Shown: positions 1-10,055 of the stretch, one piece after another | Layout: each line of letters opens with the position of its first letter | Position numbering within the stretch: the stretch's first letter is position 1 | Source of the DNA: Cephalotus follicularis | Lineage: Eukaryota; Streptophyta; Magnoliopsida; Oxalidales; Cephalotaceae | Length of the DNA: 64,000 nucleotides | Direction of reading: 5' to 3' | Assembly: GCA_001972305.1 (NCBI GenBank) | Contig: BDDD01000125.1 | Span: 658,793 to 722,792, forward strand | Translations under genes and position numbers: made by a program | The notes under the pieces: model-generated | Databases searched by the model: none | Told to the model about the DNA's origin: nothing | Seen by the model: the letters and a program-made list of their open reading frames with translations, nothing else

Positions 1-1084
1 GATAAAGGAAGGAGATGTTCTACTCACAATATCAAAGCCGATACTTCCACGAACTAACCCCTCGAAGCTTTGAATCGACCATCGGGTTCTCGTCATCATT
101 TCGTAACTCTATCAACCGTCACTCTGCATAAACAACACATATCTGTTACCTCTTACACACACGTAACTAACAATGTGGGTCACCAGAGCTTTGGCCAATT
201 TCCGATCAACCTGCCAAAGTTTCGACGACACCCAAAACAGCCCCTAAAACAACTGGTCAACTCATATTATAGATCAAAATTCACTGTGACTCGCCCGGAA
301 TTAGGCAGCCACCGCCGGCAGTGAGTTTGACTAATTGAGTCAACTCGGCGCTCATCCAATAATTATGGTCACTTCACAAAAAAGTGTCCACGAGGTCCAT
401 ACTACACGTCTCCGTCCGTAATTCGCCGAGAATCGGCGGCTGCCGCCGCGCCAGAGCTCTGGCCGAGATGCAATTGCTCCGGTCTCACCACCGCTGGCCT
501 CCACAAGGTCTGGTCTACGCGTTGGTGTCCGAGACTCGCCGGGAATCACGGCCAAAAGTGGCGGCAGAGGCGACAGCGAGTCAACTCGTTAGTTAACTTA
601 ACCGCTAGAATCTGGCCGATTCCGGCCAAATGACGCCTCAGCCATGGTCAAAATAGGGTGAGCTGGTCTTCTAGACCAAGACCGGCCTAAACCGCGATGG
701 CAATAGCGGCAGGGAAGCAACGGCAGTGGCTGTTTGGCGCGGAAGGGAAGAAAAAAGAAGAGAGAAGGAAGAGGAAGGAGAAGAGGAAGGGTTACCTGGC
801 AGTGGAAGCTCACCGTCCGTGGTCCTTCCTGGCCTCCAGCTCCTTGCCCGACGTCTCTCTGGTCGTCTCTCCCCCAATCTCTCTAGCGCCTCTCTCTGTC
901 TCAACTCTCTCCCTCTCTGTTCTCACACGGGCGCTTTGCCCGTTTCTTTTAATTGGTCTGGCGCGTCTAGCGCCTTCTAGACGCGCCTGACTTCCCTTTT
1001 TTTTTACATAAAATATTAATAATACTAATATTCTACTCACGTGTTTTGCAAATTAGCCTCGTAAATGTGACACGGGGTGTCACA
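1..1084 (-). repeat. Terminal part of a chromovirus-type LTR, cut by the window edge
   Basis: Read on the minus strand this stretch starts TGTGACACCCCGTGTCACA, close to the TGTGACGACCC start of the gypsy element at 18487-25735. It then passes through a GC-rich, CpG-rich, purine/pyrimidine-biased tract (about 400-960) of the kind seen in plant LTR leaders. The open frames on both strands here are low-complexity (Arg/Ser/Pro-rich), overlap each other and match no family I recognise, so I do not call them genes. The outer boundary near 1084 is inferred from the TG...CA convention only. It could equally be a solo LTR. Confidence 0.4.
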
Positions 1085-1392
1085 CTACACGCTACCATGA
1101 TCCCAAAGACACCTTCTTTGCTCAATTTCACCCACTTTCTCTCTCTAGCTCACTCACTCTCTAAAATGGAAATGAGAATGAAATCAGTTGAGCCGCCTAT
1201 ATATAGAAATATGATCCATTTAGGCGAAAATCATATAAGCTATGATATGGTTCTATTGAACCTCCACTACCCATAAACAGAAATAAAAGTGGAAAATAGT
1301 ACATATCATATACAATCCATAACATCCATCAATACGATATTGTACAATACCATATATAAACACATACAATTTCGTACATATAAAAGATTACA
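1085..1392. other. Non-coding gap, nothing recognised
   Basis: CT-rich then AT-rich sequence. A TATA-like word (CTATATATAG) lies near 1196, but no gene follows it on either strand. Confidence 0.5.
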
Positions 1393-2125
1393 ATTTTAGT
1401 ATAATACCTCACATGTTGTATGGGATCAAAGGACCTATCATATTCTTTGAATATGGGAAGTCTGAACCCTCTCGGCATGCGCTCCCTCAGTATCTTTGAA
1501 GCGAAGGAAGTGAAATTTAAATTCCTCACCTCTGATAGGTATCCCCTAGTCTGCTTAGCTCCTTTGAGCCATCTCTCCATCTTTGCAAACCTCTTGTTCA
1601 TGGTCTGCTCAATGTCTTCCAGGTTTCTAGTCTTGCTAGAGACCTGAGATGGCCCTGGTCTGACCGAGTAGTCCGACCTGCTCCTTACTCATGACTCAGT
1701 CCTACGTGAAGTGTAGGAACGATTGGGAGGCTCCTCTGCTTCTGTTGAGTAGTCCAAGTAGTCCTCCTCCATTGGATCTTGCTCGGGTAGGTCCTGCTGG
1801 GGACCATAGTTATAGCCCCTAGCACTGGAGGACTCTACTCACAGAGATGTATCAATCTCTGACCTCCTTGGAGGGCACGTGGCCCTCCTTTGCGGGTTCC
1901 GCCTAGCCTCTTGAGGCTGTTAAAGTTCTGTGGCTGGTCTGCTCGGTCCAGCCTGATCCTGGAGGGCTAATCGGCTTGGTCCAGCCTGATTTTGGCTGGA
2001 CAAGCTATTTGCCAGCAAGGTTGTGAGCCTCCCCATCTCTTGAACGAGCTGGTTAAACTACTCTCCAGTGAGAGGAGCTTGACCGGGAGCGACCGTGAAA
2101 CTGGTGGTTCTTCTCGGAGGCATTG
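1393..2125 (-). pseudogene. gag fragment, Tat lineage
   Basis: Minus-strand gag start MPPRRTTSFT near 2125, then after stops and frameshifts a capsid-region piece (about 1393-1601) with RGFRLPIFKEYD and DPIQHVRYYTK. The same blocks lie in the same order in the plus-strand gag at 29981-31180. Gag would form the structural particle of the retrotransposon. This copy is broken at several points and ends abruptly after the RYYTK block, where the similarity stops. Confidence 0.7.
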
Positions 2126-2159
2126 TTGAATTAATTGGAACAACTAACGTCGTTTCCCA

Positions 2160-2173
2160 CTGACGATGCCAAC
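2160..2173 (-). other. Primer-binding site remnant
   Basis: Directly after the LTR end on the minus strand reads GTTGGCATCGTCAG. The better-preserved element at 29937 reads GTTGGCGCCGTCTATGG. The GGCGCCG to GGCATCG differences are those expected from methyl-CpG decay, which I infer rather than prove. Confidence 0.6.
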
Positions 2174-2643
2174 TGTTGATGCTAAAATCAACTATACAAC
2201 AGTTTCCACGTATGAAGGTTTGATTTGTTGGAGGAAACGCGTTGGATGCTCTGAGGATAATGTTGGGTTTGGTGTTCTTTAGTGTTCCCTGCACAAAGAA
2301 AAAGCAATATATCGAAAGTTCATGAGGTTTTCCTCTCAGGGACACATCGATGCTTAAGTTAGTTAAATGCAGAGAAAATAGTATGAGTGTATGGCAAATT
2401 GCTTGACCCTACCTCAGTTTTTTTTAGAGTATTTATAGACATATTTGGTTGTAACGTCTGCTAGCATCGTGGATGAGTTATTGGTCCCTTGATAATGGCC
2501 GGGATTCTAGGCCATTTCTTCATTATGGGTGGAGGCGTTTTCTCCCCCATTATGACCACGTACTTGACCGTTTTTACCCGTAATTATGGGTGGTAATGGA
2601 CACGTGTCAGTACCTTAATAAGAGATGGATTTTTCCCATATCA
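2174..2643 (-). repeat. 5' LTR of the Tat fragment
   Basis: On the minus strand the LTR opens TGATATGGGAAAAATCC and closes CATCAACA, the same ends as the LTRs at 29428-29936 and 56387-56947. It is about 470 bp long. Near 2340 is the family's conserved block (minus-strand sense: 'TTAAGCATCGATGTGTCCC'), which corresponds to 'TTAAGCATCGGAGAGTCCC' in the other copies. A TATA-like TATAAATAC lies near 2430-2440. The other LTR is absent, so no target duplication can be checked. Confidence 0.75.
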
Positions 2644-2976
2644 AATACGATAAACTAATAATGCATAATGTAATGCTACAAAGTAATTTTAGTTATTAAT
2701 ATCTAAAATTTATAAAATTACATAGTTTCAGTTTTTAAAATATAGTTGGCAAAACAACAATTTCAGTTATTAAAAACTTAGGACGATGTGTCAATCTATA
2801 ATGAATTTAGATGTTGCGACGCATAAGTTGTTTATTGTTTTTAATATATATTATTTATTAGTTGGGTTAGCACGTGCAAACCACATGAAAATTTAAAAAT
2901 ATATAGATATCACAATATGTTACACTATAATATATATATTACGGAGTGATACTGCACCTAACTTATGTTACCATAC
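2644..2976. other. AT-rich non-coding sequence
   Basis: Plain AT-rich sequence with no open frame of note and no repeat I can assign. Confidence 0.5.
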
Positions 2977-3252
2977 TTGTGAATAGTATTTTTCAAATTA
3001 AACCATTAGATTTGATAGCCTATTAATATAGATTACTCATGCAAATTTTTAAATTAATCGGAAATATGTAGATATTATTATATTGAATAGAATAATATTT
3101 TATTGTTTATGAATAAATTATATAACGGTTAAATTTTTCAACTGAAAATGAAATAGATAAAGATATTTAATTGACTTAAAAATTTGTATGAATAATCTAT
3201 TTTGATTGAGTATCAAATCCGATTGTTGGATTTAAAAAATATTAATCACAAA
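2977..3252. mobile_element. MITE-like foldback
   Basis: Two diverged arms face each other. The left arm (about 2977-3060, with TTGTGAATAGTATTTTT, GATTTGATAG, ATAGATTACTCATGCAAATT) matches the reverse complement of the right arm (about 3164-3252). The centre is AT-rich, about 100 bp, and has no ORF. The arms are longer than a simple TIR, so this resembles a foldback or long-TIR MITE. I cannot define exact ends or a target duplication. Confidence 0.55.
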
Positions 3253-3589
3253 TTATCTAATTAAAATAATTATATACCTAAACTAGATACATCGATATTG
3301 TATATAGGTTAAACCCTACGTAATAATTATAGATGGATATTCATTGTTCACTAATCATTACCATATAACTATATCTTATCCCTGACAATATTCAACTTAG
3401 GAATCCTATAATTATTTTACATGAAATCATTACGAAATATTTAATTTACGGTTGTACGTTTGTCTTATTTTGGTTCATTTATTATATTTACTTCAAATTA
3501 TTCATGTTGCACGCCATTCTCTGTCAAATTCACTCACTTAATCCAATGATTGTGTACTAGTTAAGTCTAATAATTTGCGAAACAATTAT
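3253..3589. other. AT-rich non-coding sequence
   Basis: No coding potential or repeat structure recognised. Confidence 0.5.
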
Positions 3590-4250
3590 AAACTTTAAAA
3601 AAAGTTATACAATAATTCATTCAGCATCTTAAAGGAACAAATGCTATCAAACTATTATTACAATCCACAATGCAGTACATTCTTATACACAATTTAGATA
3701 CAATATCCACAATCCTTGCTAATCTTTCAATACAAACAGCTATAGCACATCAACTCACAAATCACTGCTCTCTGTTGCCCGTCCTATACACAATGTCAAT
3801 ACCCCATCCCGAAGGATGAGTTAGCCAAACGGTCAAGAAGAAGAGTTCTCATGCATAAATGGAATGAACAGTTTATACACTGATAATGCATGTCAGGGTA
3901 TATGCATGAATGCTAATTATGATATGACTATTCATATACAACTGTTCCATACTAGTGTATATAAACAGGATCTAATCAATCAATCATATTCAATAATCTA
4001 TCATACAATCCACTATAAGTGTACGAAGACACTCCATCAACTTATAGAGCTCAATGGCCTTCGGTATCGGTATCAGTACAGTGTATCTATGTACCCAAAC
4101 CCTATATACTGTATTTTATAACATATGCATTTCATATTTTACTGCATTGTATTGATTGGATTGGGATATTTTATACCCACTGTTGTATTATTGGTGTATG
4201 CATACGTATTCTATTATTGTTCGGAATCATTTAACCCGAGTTTCGGTAAG
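3590..4250 (-). repeat. Fragment resembling the chromovirus LTR 3' part
   Basis: The word CCCCATCCCGAAGGATGAGTT followed by 'agccaaacgg' (near 3803) corresponds to CCCCGAAGGATGGGGTT followed by 'agccacactgg' in the LTR at 24492-25735. The surrounding layout is also similar: 'tatgcatgaatg' blocks, short CAATATC-type words and scattered 'aatcaatcaatc'. No ends are preserved. The right side abuts the Angela-like LTR. Confidence 0.4.
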
Positions 4251-4316
4251 TAGGGCCACTATGTTATTGTGAACCACATGACTTAAAGTCATTATAGACC
4301 ACATAATTCCCCTTAA

Positions 4317-4334
4317 AAACCGCCCTCTACACCA
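4317..4334 (-). other. Degenerate initiator-Met-type primer-binding site
   Basis: Minus-strand TGGTGTAGAGGGCGG, directly inside the LTR end at 4335, is a decayed form of TGGTATCAGAGCGG. The second copy of this LTR has the intact form at 61679. Confidence 0.5.
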
Positions 4335-4632
4335 TGTTGGTTTCATTATAAAGCAGCTAGATTAACACTTAATCTAACCCAAAACTAACAAATCTTAAAA
4401 CGGAATGGATTTACCACAAATAAAGCCTATTACCAAGATCACTTTAATCAACACTTTAACATACCAAAACAAAAGGAAAGATGAGAAAACAAATATGAAA
4501 ATAAGACTTACTTCAACTTTTCTTTACTCCACCAAGTCTTTTCAAATCCTATTTCACTTTAAGACACTTTGAATAGCAAAGGTGATGCTATGTTTAAGAT
4601 GATCCACACCAAGAGAGAATCAAGAGTGAGTG

Positions 4633-4634
<2 letters not shown>

Positions 4635-4682
<48 letters not shown>
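4635..4682. repeat. (AG)n microsatellite
   Basis: About 23 uninterrupted GA repeats inside the Angela-like LTR. They lie where the other copy has a short 'cttctctcttttctctctc' tract, so the expansion is specific to this copy. Confidence 0.95.
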
Positions 4683-4687
<5 letters not shown>

Positions 4688-5995
4688 TTTCAAAACAAAG
4701 GGAAAAGGAACAAAGGAGGAGATGCTAGTCTCTAATGCCTTAGTCTCCTTTTTTCTTATGATGAAATGAACTATTAAGTCTTAACTCATAATACATTTCC
4801 TTTATATAGTAACTGATGGTCAAAGTTTACTATCTTATGACTTGACCAAGTCAAATGTAAATAAGTCATGAGAATAGACAACATGATTAATCTCATTAAT
4901 CATGTAGCTAATCTCATAAGCTAATTCAATTAAACTAATTGCATTAAAATAATTAATTAATTCTTTAATCAGTTATCTCTCTCAAATTCTCTTGTATTCT
5001 CACACTTATATTGCGCGTGACTCTATGGGTTCATAATTACGTTGGACATAGGATTACTTATAATACTTATGATTGTCCAATTAGTCATTCCTAATCACAT
5101 TAGAAATTTATAATCGAAATAAAAGAATTAAACCCTGATTTTAATTATTTGTTACATGTGATTAATAATCAATTAATCTTGGTTATCCTAATGATTAACA
5201 TTGACATCTAGCAATGCATATTGACCCCCAGGTAATATGAATATAACCATGAATCTTGAACTATAGTTACGTGTATGTATAATCCCTCTACCGAAAATAC
5301 TCGAATTAAACCTACGACAAAGAACATGACAAGCCCTAACAGTTAATTCATTAAAATGATATAGTAGGTAATTAGTTACCAGAATAAAATTAGAAACTCT
5401 TTCTAATTAACTGATCTCTGATATTGGAATCAACATTCCAATACCTTTTCATCATGGCTAGGAAATCTTATAGCTAATAACCCTAAGCATAAACTCCCTT
5501 TACTGGGAGCAGTAGATTCCATATTGCTCACTCACATATCTCCATGCAAAATCTATTACACCCAACTAATACCTGTATACTCCTCATGCTTAGAAGATGT
5601 ACTTAAGTATCATCAAAGTATGATATTTTATACGCAAGACATCTAGTGGTGGTTCAGGTCTAAGGACCACTTACACTACTACAATACAAGAAGCCTGTCT
5701 GACATGTAAGTAAAACTCCATACAGGTTTTCTTACAATGAGCCACTTCAGTGAACTCATAAAATAATGAGTACCCACGTGTATGCCATATAGTAATTATA
5801 TGATGACCTGTGAGAACAGTCAACCTCTTCAATGAGCTGGCATACAAATCGCTAGTCTATCTGGATAACATATGTCCAAGTATGTTATCCTACGACTAGG
5901 AAGGTTCTAAAATAAAACTTACCGATGTGCTAAGTCTCACATCATGATCTCATCATGGTCTTAGTCATCAAACTTTATTCCATGGATATTCATTG

Positions 5996-5997
<2 letters not shown>

Positions 5998-6057
<60 letters not shown>
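5998..6057. repeat. (AC)n-(AT)n compound microsatellite
   Basis: About 22 AC units followed by 7 AT units inside the Angela-like LTR. They are absent from the other copy. Confidence 0.95.
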
Positions 6058-6179
6058 AACATATATTAATGAACAGTTGGCATGGATAATAATAAAGAAC
6101 ATCATTTATTGAACTATAATGTTTATTACAAACTATTGTTATTACAAGAGAACATAGCTTGCAGGACTTATCCCTAACA

Positions 6180-6640
6180 CACAGATCTCTCCACACTCTC
6201 TACACATCTCTCATTCTTTCTGTTTATCCTTCATTTGAGAGCCAAGAATTCAACCTATTTTTCCCTCCTTGTTGTCGCCTTTAACGACCATTGTAGGAGT
6301 GAAGATTGGCCCTTAATATTGCATCAATAACATCCAAAGAATTTTGCAAAATAGTTGGATCCTTGGACTTGAGTCCAATCTCCAATTTCTATTGATTATT
6401 CAACCTACAAGCTGTTAGAGTAGGGGTGTCCCTGCATGCCACGAGGTGGCTCTGCACAAATATATATGTATGTATGAGATACACTCCTTAACTGGAGATA
6501 TCTTTTTAAGCCGAAGAGCGGCTGCATGTGTATATATTACACTCTCTATTTATACAATATGAATTCCTTTTCGTGTTTTATAGTGCATATTCAATCAACA
6601 ATGGCAACCCGCTATATGTATATCCCAAACCATCTTAAAT
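6180..6640. other. Non-coding sequence, nothing assigned
   Basis: Mixed composition with no gene on either strand. A TATA-like 'ctatttatacaatatg' occurs near 6550, with no recognisable gene behind it. Confidence 0.4.
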
Positions 6641-8639
6641 GGATCGGGTGATCACTTTCATCCACGGTAAGCCTCTCTCCCTTTCTCTCCCGTTTTCTCC
6701 CTCTCTCTCTCTGGTTTGGACCCGACGCTTTGTGCGTCACCCGCTGCCGGCCTTCTCTTCCGCCGCCGGTGGTCTCGGTAGGTGGAGCCGCCTCGGCTCT
6801 ACCTAGTTTGGCCTTAGATTAGGCGTTTCATGGCGTTGTTTCGCCGGGATTGTGCGCACTGAGTCGACGACCCTGTCGACTCAGTGCGCTTTGCGCCGTG
6901 ACTCAGCGTTCCGCGCCGATTCACGGCGGGTCTTCTGCACGGCTGTGTAGATCGCAAGATTTGGAGTCTAAGCATGGCGGTCCGATGTCACGCCGACGTC
7001 GTTGTCGTCGGGTCGGGTCGACCCGCCGGCTTCGCCCGCCATGTTCGCCATGTTCCAGGCCGAGTCTCGGCCACTAGTGGCTTTATCGGGTGTTTGTTGT
7101 CCACATATGTCGCCGTCGGTCAATGACCCGTTGACCGAGTCTCACTGAGTCCGAACTCAGTGAGTCGCCGCCTCTGTTCACCGCCGTCCGAGGCGCTTCC
7201 GGCTGTGTCTCCGCCACCAGTGACCTGAGCAGATTTTTTGGAGTCCGTTGGTGTCTTGGTTGAAGTTTTCGTGGACTGGCCGGAAACCGGCAGTGGAGCC
7301 GGTAACCGGCAGTTGCTTCCGCATGCGCGTAGCGGCAAAGTGATGGAGCCGCCAACGTTGGTATGATTACTAATCATTTGTTTCCGCTGTGTTTATTGTT
7401 TACCGAATTGATTTCGGTTATAGTGGATGTATGCTTGGCAGTGATATTTGTTCGATTGAATGTTAAACGGAGATCCTAGGCTAATAGATTTTGGTAGTAA
7501 GATGTAATTGTGAACCTAGACTTGCGAGTCTTGGTGGTTTTTGAAAAATTAAAGTTATACACACTTGCATCCTAGACCCAAAATCGACCGGGACCCCTCC
7601 CAGGAATCAACACAAGCTTCAAAGTATTTGGTAGATATTGTCTACCTAAAATTCATTAATTATGTCCATATATACCTTGTATAAATTGAATAATTGGCTG
7701 AATATTAATTGAATTGAATTGAGTTTTAGGGTTTCATTGGGGGATTTTGACCTAGATTGAATCTAGAGTTAAATCAATTAATCAAATTAAACCCTAAAGA
7801 ATCTTTACAAACCTTTGGTTGAAAAGAAATTGATTAAAACTGAAATTGGATTGAAAAATGGCAAGTTTGCATTTGCAAATTTTGCCCCTAGGCTGTCTAA
7901 GTGCCGACGCTTTGCCATAGGCATCGACGCTTAGAGCACTTTACATTGAAAAGTGGCTTGACTGCCAGACTAAGCGCTGACGGTTAAGTCCTGGGCTTCA
8001 CCACTTAAGCTGTGTTCTTCCCAGTCTTGACTGATGATGCTAAGCACTAAGGCTTGGCTAAGCACTAGCGCTTAAGCCAAAACGTTGTCGTTTAGTACTC
8101 ATTTTCTTAAATCAAAGCCACTAGGATGCTTAAGTGCTAACACTTTAACCTAAGTGTCGCCGGTTAAAATAGGTTGTTAGCCTAAGTGTCAACACTTAAC
8201 TCAGTTCACTGAGCTAAGAGCTGACTCTTGGAGCCTAATCCTCACTGCTTTGGGCCCTGCTTAACACATGGTTACTATTTTTAAACAGTTTTCAAATCCT
8301 TTTTAAACCATTGCTTGTGCAGCCTCACTTGCGGTTAGACAAACCCTTTTCAACAATTTTCTACATTGATTAGATAGATTATGATCCATCTACCAACCGA
8401 CCGATTGCATCAAAGATCGAATAGTCACATTGATTGATTGATTGAGTGTGACCATAGGCAGATTATCGATATCTAATCAGGTATGTCAGACGATGGTAAA
8501 ATGTCAATATGTTCCCTTTGGTTAGACACTCGTTTCCTATTGGCTATTTATTGATTGTATTGTTCCTATTAGAGTGACATCGTGACTCTAGTCAGACATA
8601 CTAAGCGACGATTAAAGGCCCATCTGTTCTATCTGATTA

Positions 8640-8815
8640 GATCATCACCGCCTTCAGGCTATTGATTTAGCCATCTACGGGTAGAGCCAATTTGTATTGA
8701 GCCACATGCAGGCAGAGCTATTGATTGAGCCACCGATGGGCAGAGCTATTGATTGGGCCTTCGACAGGTAGAGCCATATTGTATTGAGACACCTTTGGAC
8801 AGAGCTATTTCTTGG
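8640..8815 (+). repeat. About 33-bp degenerate tandem repeat
   Basis: Four to five units of the form 'attgattgagccaccgatggg' plus 'cagagct' follow one another with substitutions (gccatctacgggtagagcc, gccacatgcaggcagagct, gccaccgatgggcagagct, gccttcgacaggtagagcc). Confidence 0.75.
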
Positions 8816-9179
8816 TCTAGTTGATCGTGATTTTGGCCGATTCGAGACAATTAGACCTGTCTACCTACCATTTTCAAAGGACTACCTTCCGTGGGTTAGA
8901 CTATCGATATTGATATTGATAATTACATTGACATTGATTGAGGTCACACGCTCTATAGGATTGATGGTGTGTATATATACACTATCTATTGATTGTCAGA
9001 TAGATAATTGATGGAATTGATTGATTAAATCCTATTCCTATACGCCGGTATGGGATGATGGTATACGAATAGTAAATCATAACTGTCATTTATGCATTTA
9101 CCATGACATGCATTGATTATTGTATATAATGCTCATTGATATTGCATAATTGTTGTTGATACCTCAATTTGTAAAGCTC

Positions 9180-9960
9180 ACTCAGTCACTTGTAAAGGCA
9201 TACATACTTTGCTAAGGAGGACATTGCACTCTGTTCATCTTATTTACATGTTGGGTAATGGTTTCGACCCTCCATATCTTATTACTAGTTGGGTGTAACT
9301 TCGCGTTCCCCACACTTCTCACATACATAAGTCGGGTGTAACTCCGCGTTCCCTACAGTTTTTACATACACAAGCCTAGAGAGTGTCTCTCACAGTCTCT
9401 ACATAAGCTGGGTATGACTTCGTGTCCCCACGTTCTTTATATAAGTCGAGAGTGTGTCTATTGAAATCTCTACATAAGCCGGGTGCGACTTCTTGTCTCC
9501 ACAATCTTTACATATCTAAGCCGGGAGTGATTCCGTGTCCCTTGCATTCTATATATAAACCAAGGTAAAAGGTCATTCGCATTCTTTACATAAGTCGGGC
9601 ATGACTTCGAGTCCCCTGCATTCTATGACATAAGCTGAGGTAAAAGGTCTCTCACAGCCTTTACACATGACATAAGCTGAGGTAAAAGGTCTCTCGTACT
9701 CTTTACATAAGTCGTGTGGTTTCGAGTCTTCTGCAATCTATATATAAGACATAAGCCGAGGTAAAAGGTCCCTCGCAGTCTTTACGTAAGTCGAGTGGAT
9801 TCGAATTTCCTACATTCTATACAGATGAAATAAGCTAAGGTAAAAAGTCCCTCGCAGTCTCTACGTAAGCTGGGTGTGATTCCGTTTCCCCTGCAGTCTT
9901 TACATATCTAAGCCTGGTGTGATTCCGTGTCCCTTACAATATTTATAAATCAAGCGTACA
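9180..9960 (+). repeat. Degenerate tandem array, units of about 55-65 bp
   Basis: Repeated blocks of the type 'cataagtcgggtgtaactccg' plus 'cgttccctacagtttttacat', alternating with 'cataagctgaggtaaaaggtc' plus 'tctcgcagtctttaca'. About a dozen diverged units can be counted by eye. There is no ORF across the array, so it is non-coding LTR-internal repetition. Confidence 0.7.
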
Positions 9961-10055
9961 AGGTATGCGATGATATTCTTATTTACATCATTATTATTGT
10001 GATTATGTTAATGATGCCTGTTAACCTATGCTTGTCACACATTGCATCACTTGCA

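Larger units (their letters stand above)
1393..2643 (-). mobile_element. Tat-lineage Ty3/gypsy fragment (5' LTR plus partial gag)
   Basis: A minus-strand fragment that keeps the 5' LTR (2174-2643), the primer-binding site and the first part of gag, then stops at about 1393. Its gag pieces align with the gag of the larger element at 29428-39370: both start MPPRR, and both contain the block DPIQHVRYYT. The rest of the element is missing, and no downstream pol or 3' LTR occurs to the left. Truncation is at the gag side, so it cannot move by itself. Confidence 0.8.
4335..6179 (-). repeat. Angela-like Ty1/copia LTR, copy 1
   Basis: On the minus strand this begins TGTTAGGGATAA (6179) and ends ...CCAACA (4335). 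It aligns along most of its length, in opposite orientation, with 60206-61675. Shared blocks include GGAGTTTTACTTACATGTCA, ATGAGTTCACTGAAG and GACCCCCAGGTAATATGAAT. Length (about 1.85 kb, stretched by two microsatellites), the TGTTAGGGATAA start and an initiator-Met-type primer site suggest the Angela lineage. The lineage is inferred, since no coding part is attached. No paired LTR lies to the left, so it is a solo or truncated copy. Confidence 0.65.
6640..9980 (+). repeat. Large LTR-like non-coding block (chromovirus type) with internal repeats
   Basis: The order is a CT-rich leader (6670-6715), a CpG-rich segment (6720-7370), an A/T-rich segment, a word array (7890-8240), short tandem repeats (8640-8815) and longer tandem repeats (9180-9960). 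It ends, after an insertion, in the LTR-type terminus at 12553. The layout parallels the reverse of the LTRs at 18487 and 24492 (GATTGATTGATTGAG block near 8430, 'gggtgtgac...' units later). No gag or pol is attached. The open frames on both strands of the CpG segment are mirror images of GC-rich sequence and look non-coding. Confidence 0.4.

Noticed and set aside
5990..6196. Val-Cys repeat frame
   Set aside because: Translation of the (AC)n microsatellite.
6850..7377. Arg/Pro-rich frames in CpG-rich DNA on both strands
   Set aside because: Low-complexity and mutually overlapping, with no family pattern; similar GC-rich tracts occur in the LTR-like block at 1-1084.
9180..9960. CRISPR-like array
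   Set aside because: Plant nuclear context, diverged units, no unique spacers of constant size.
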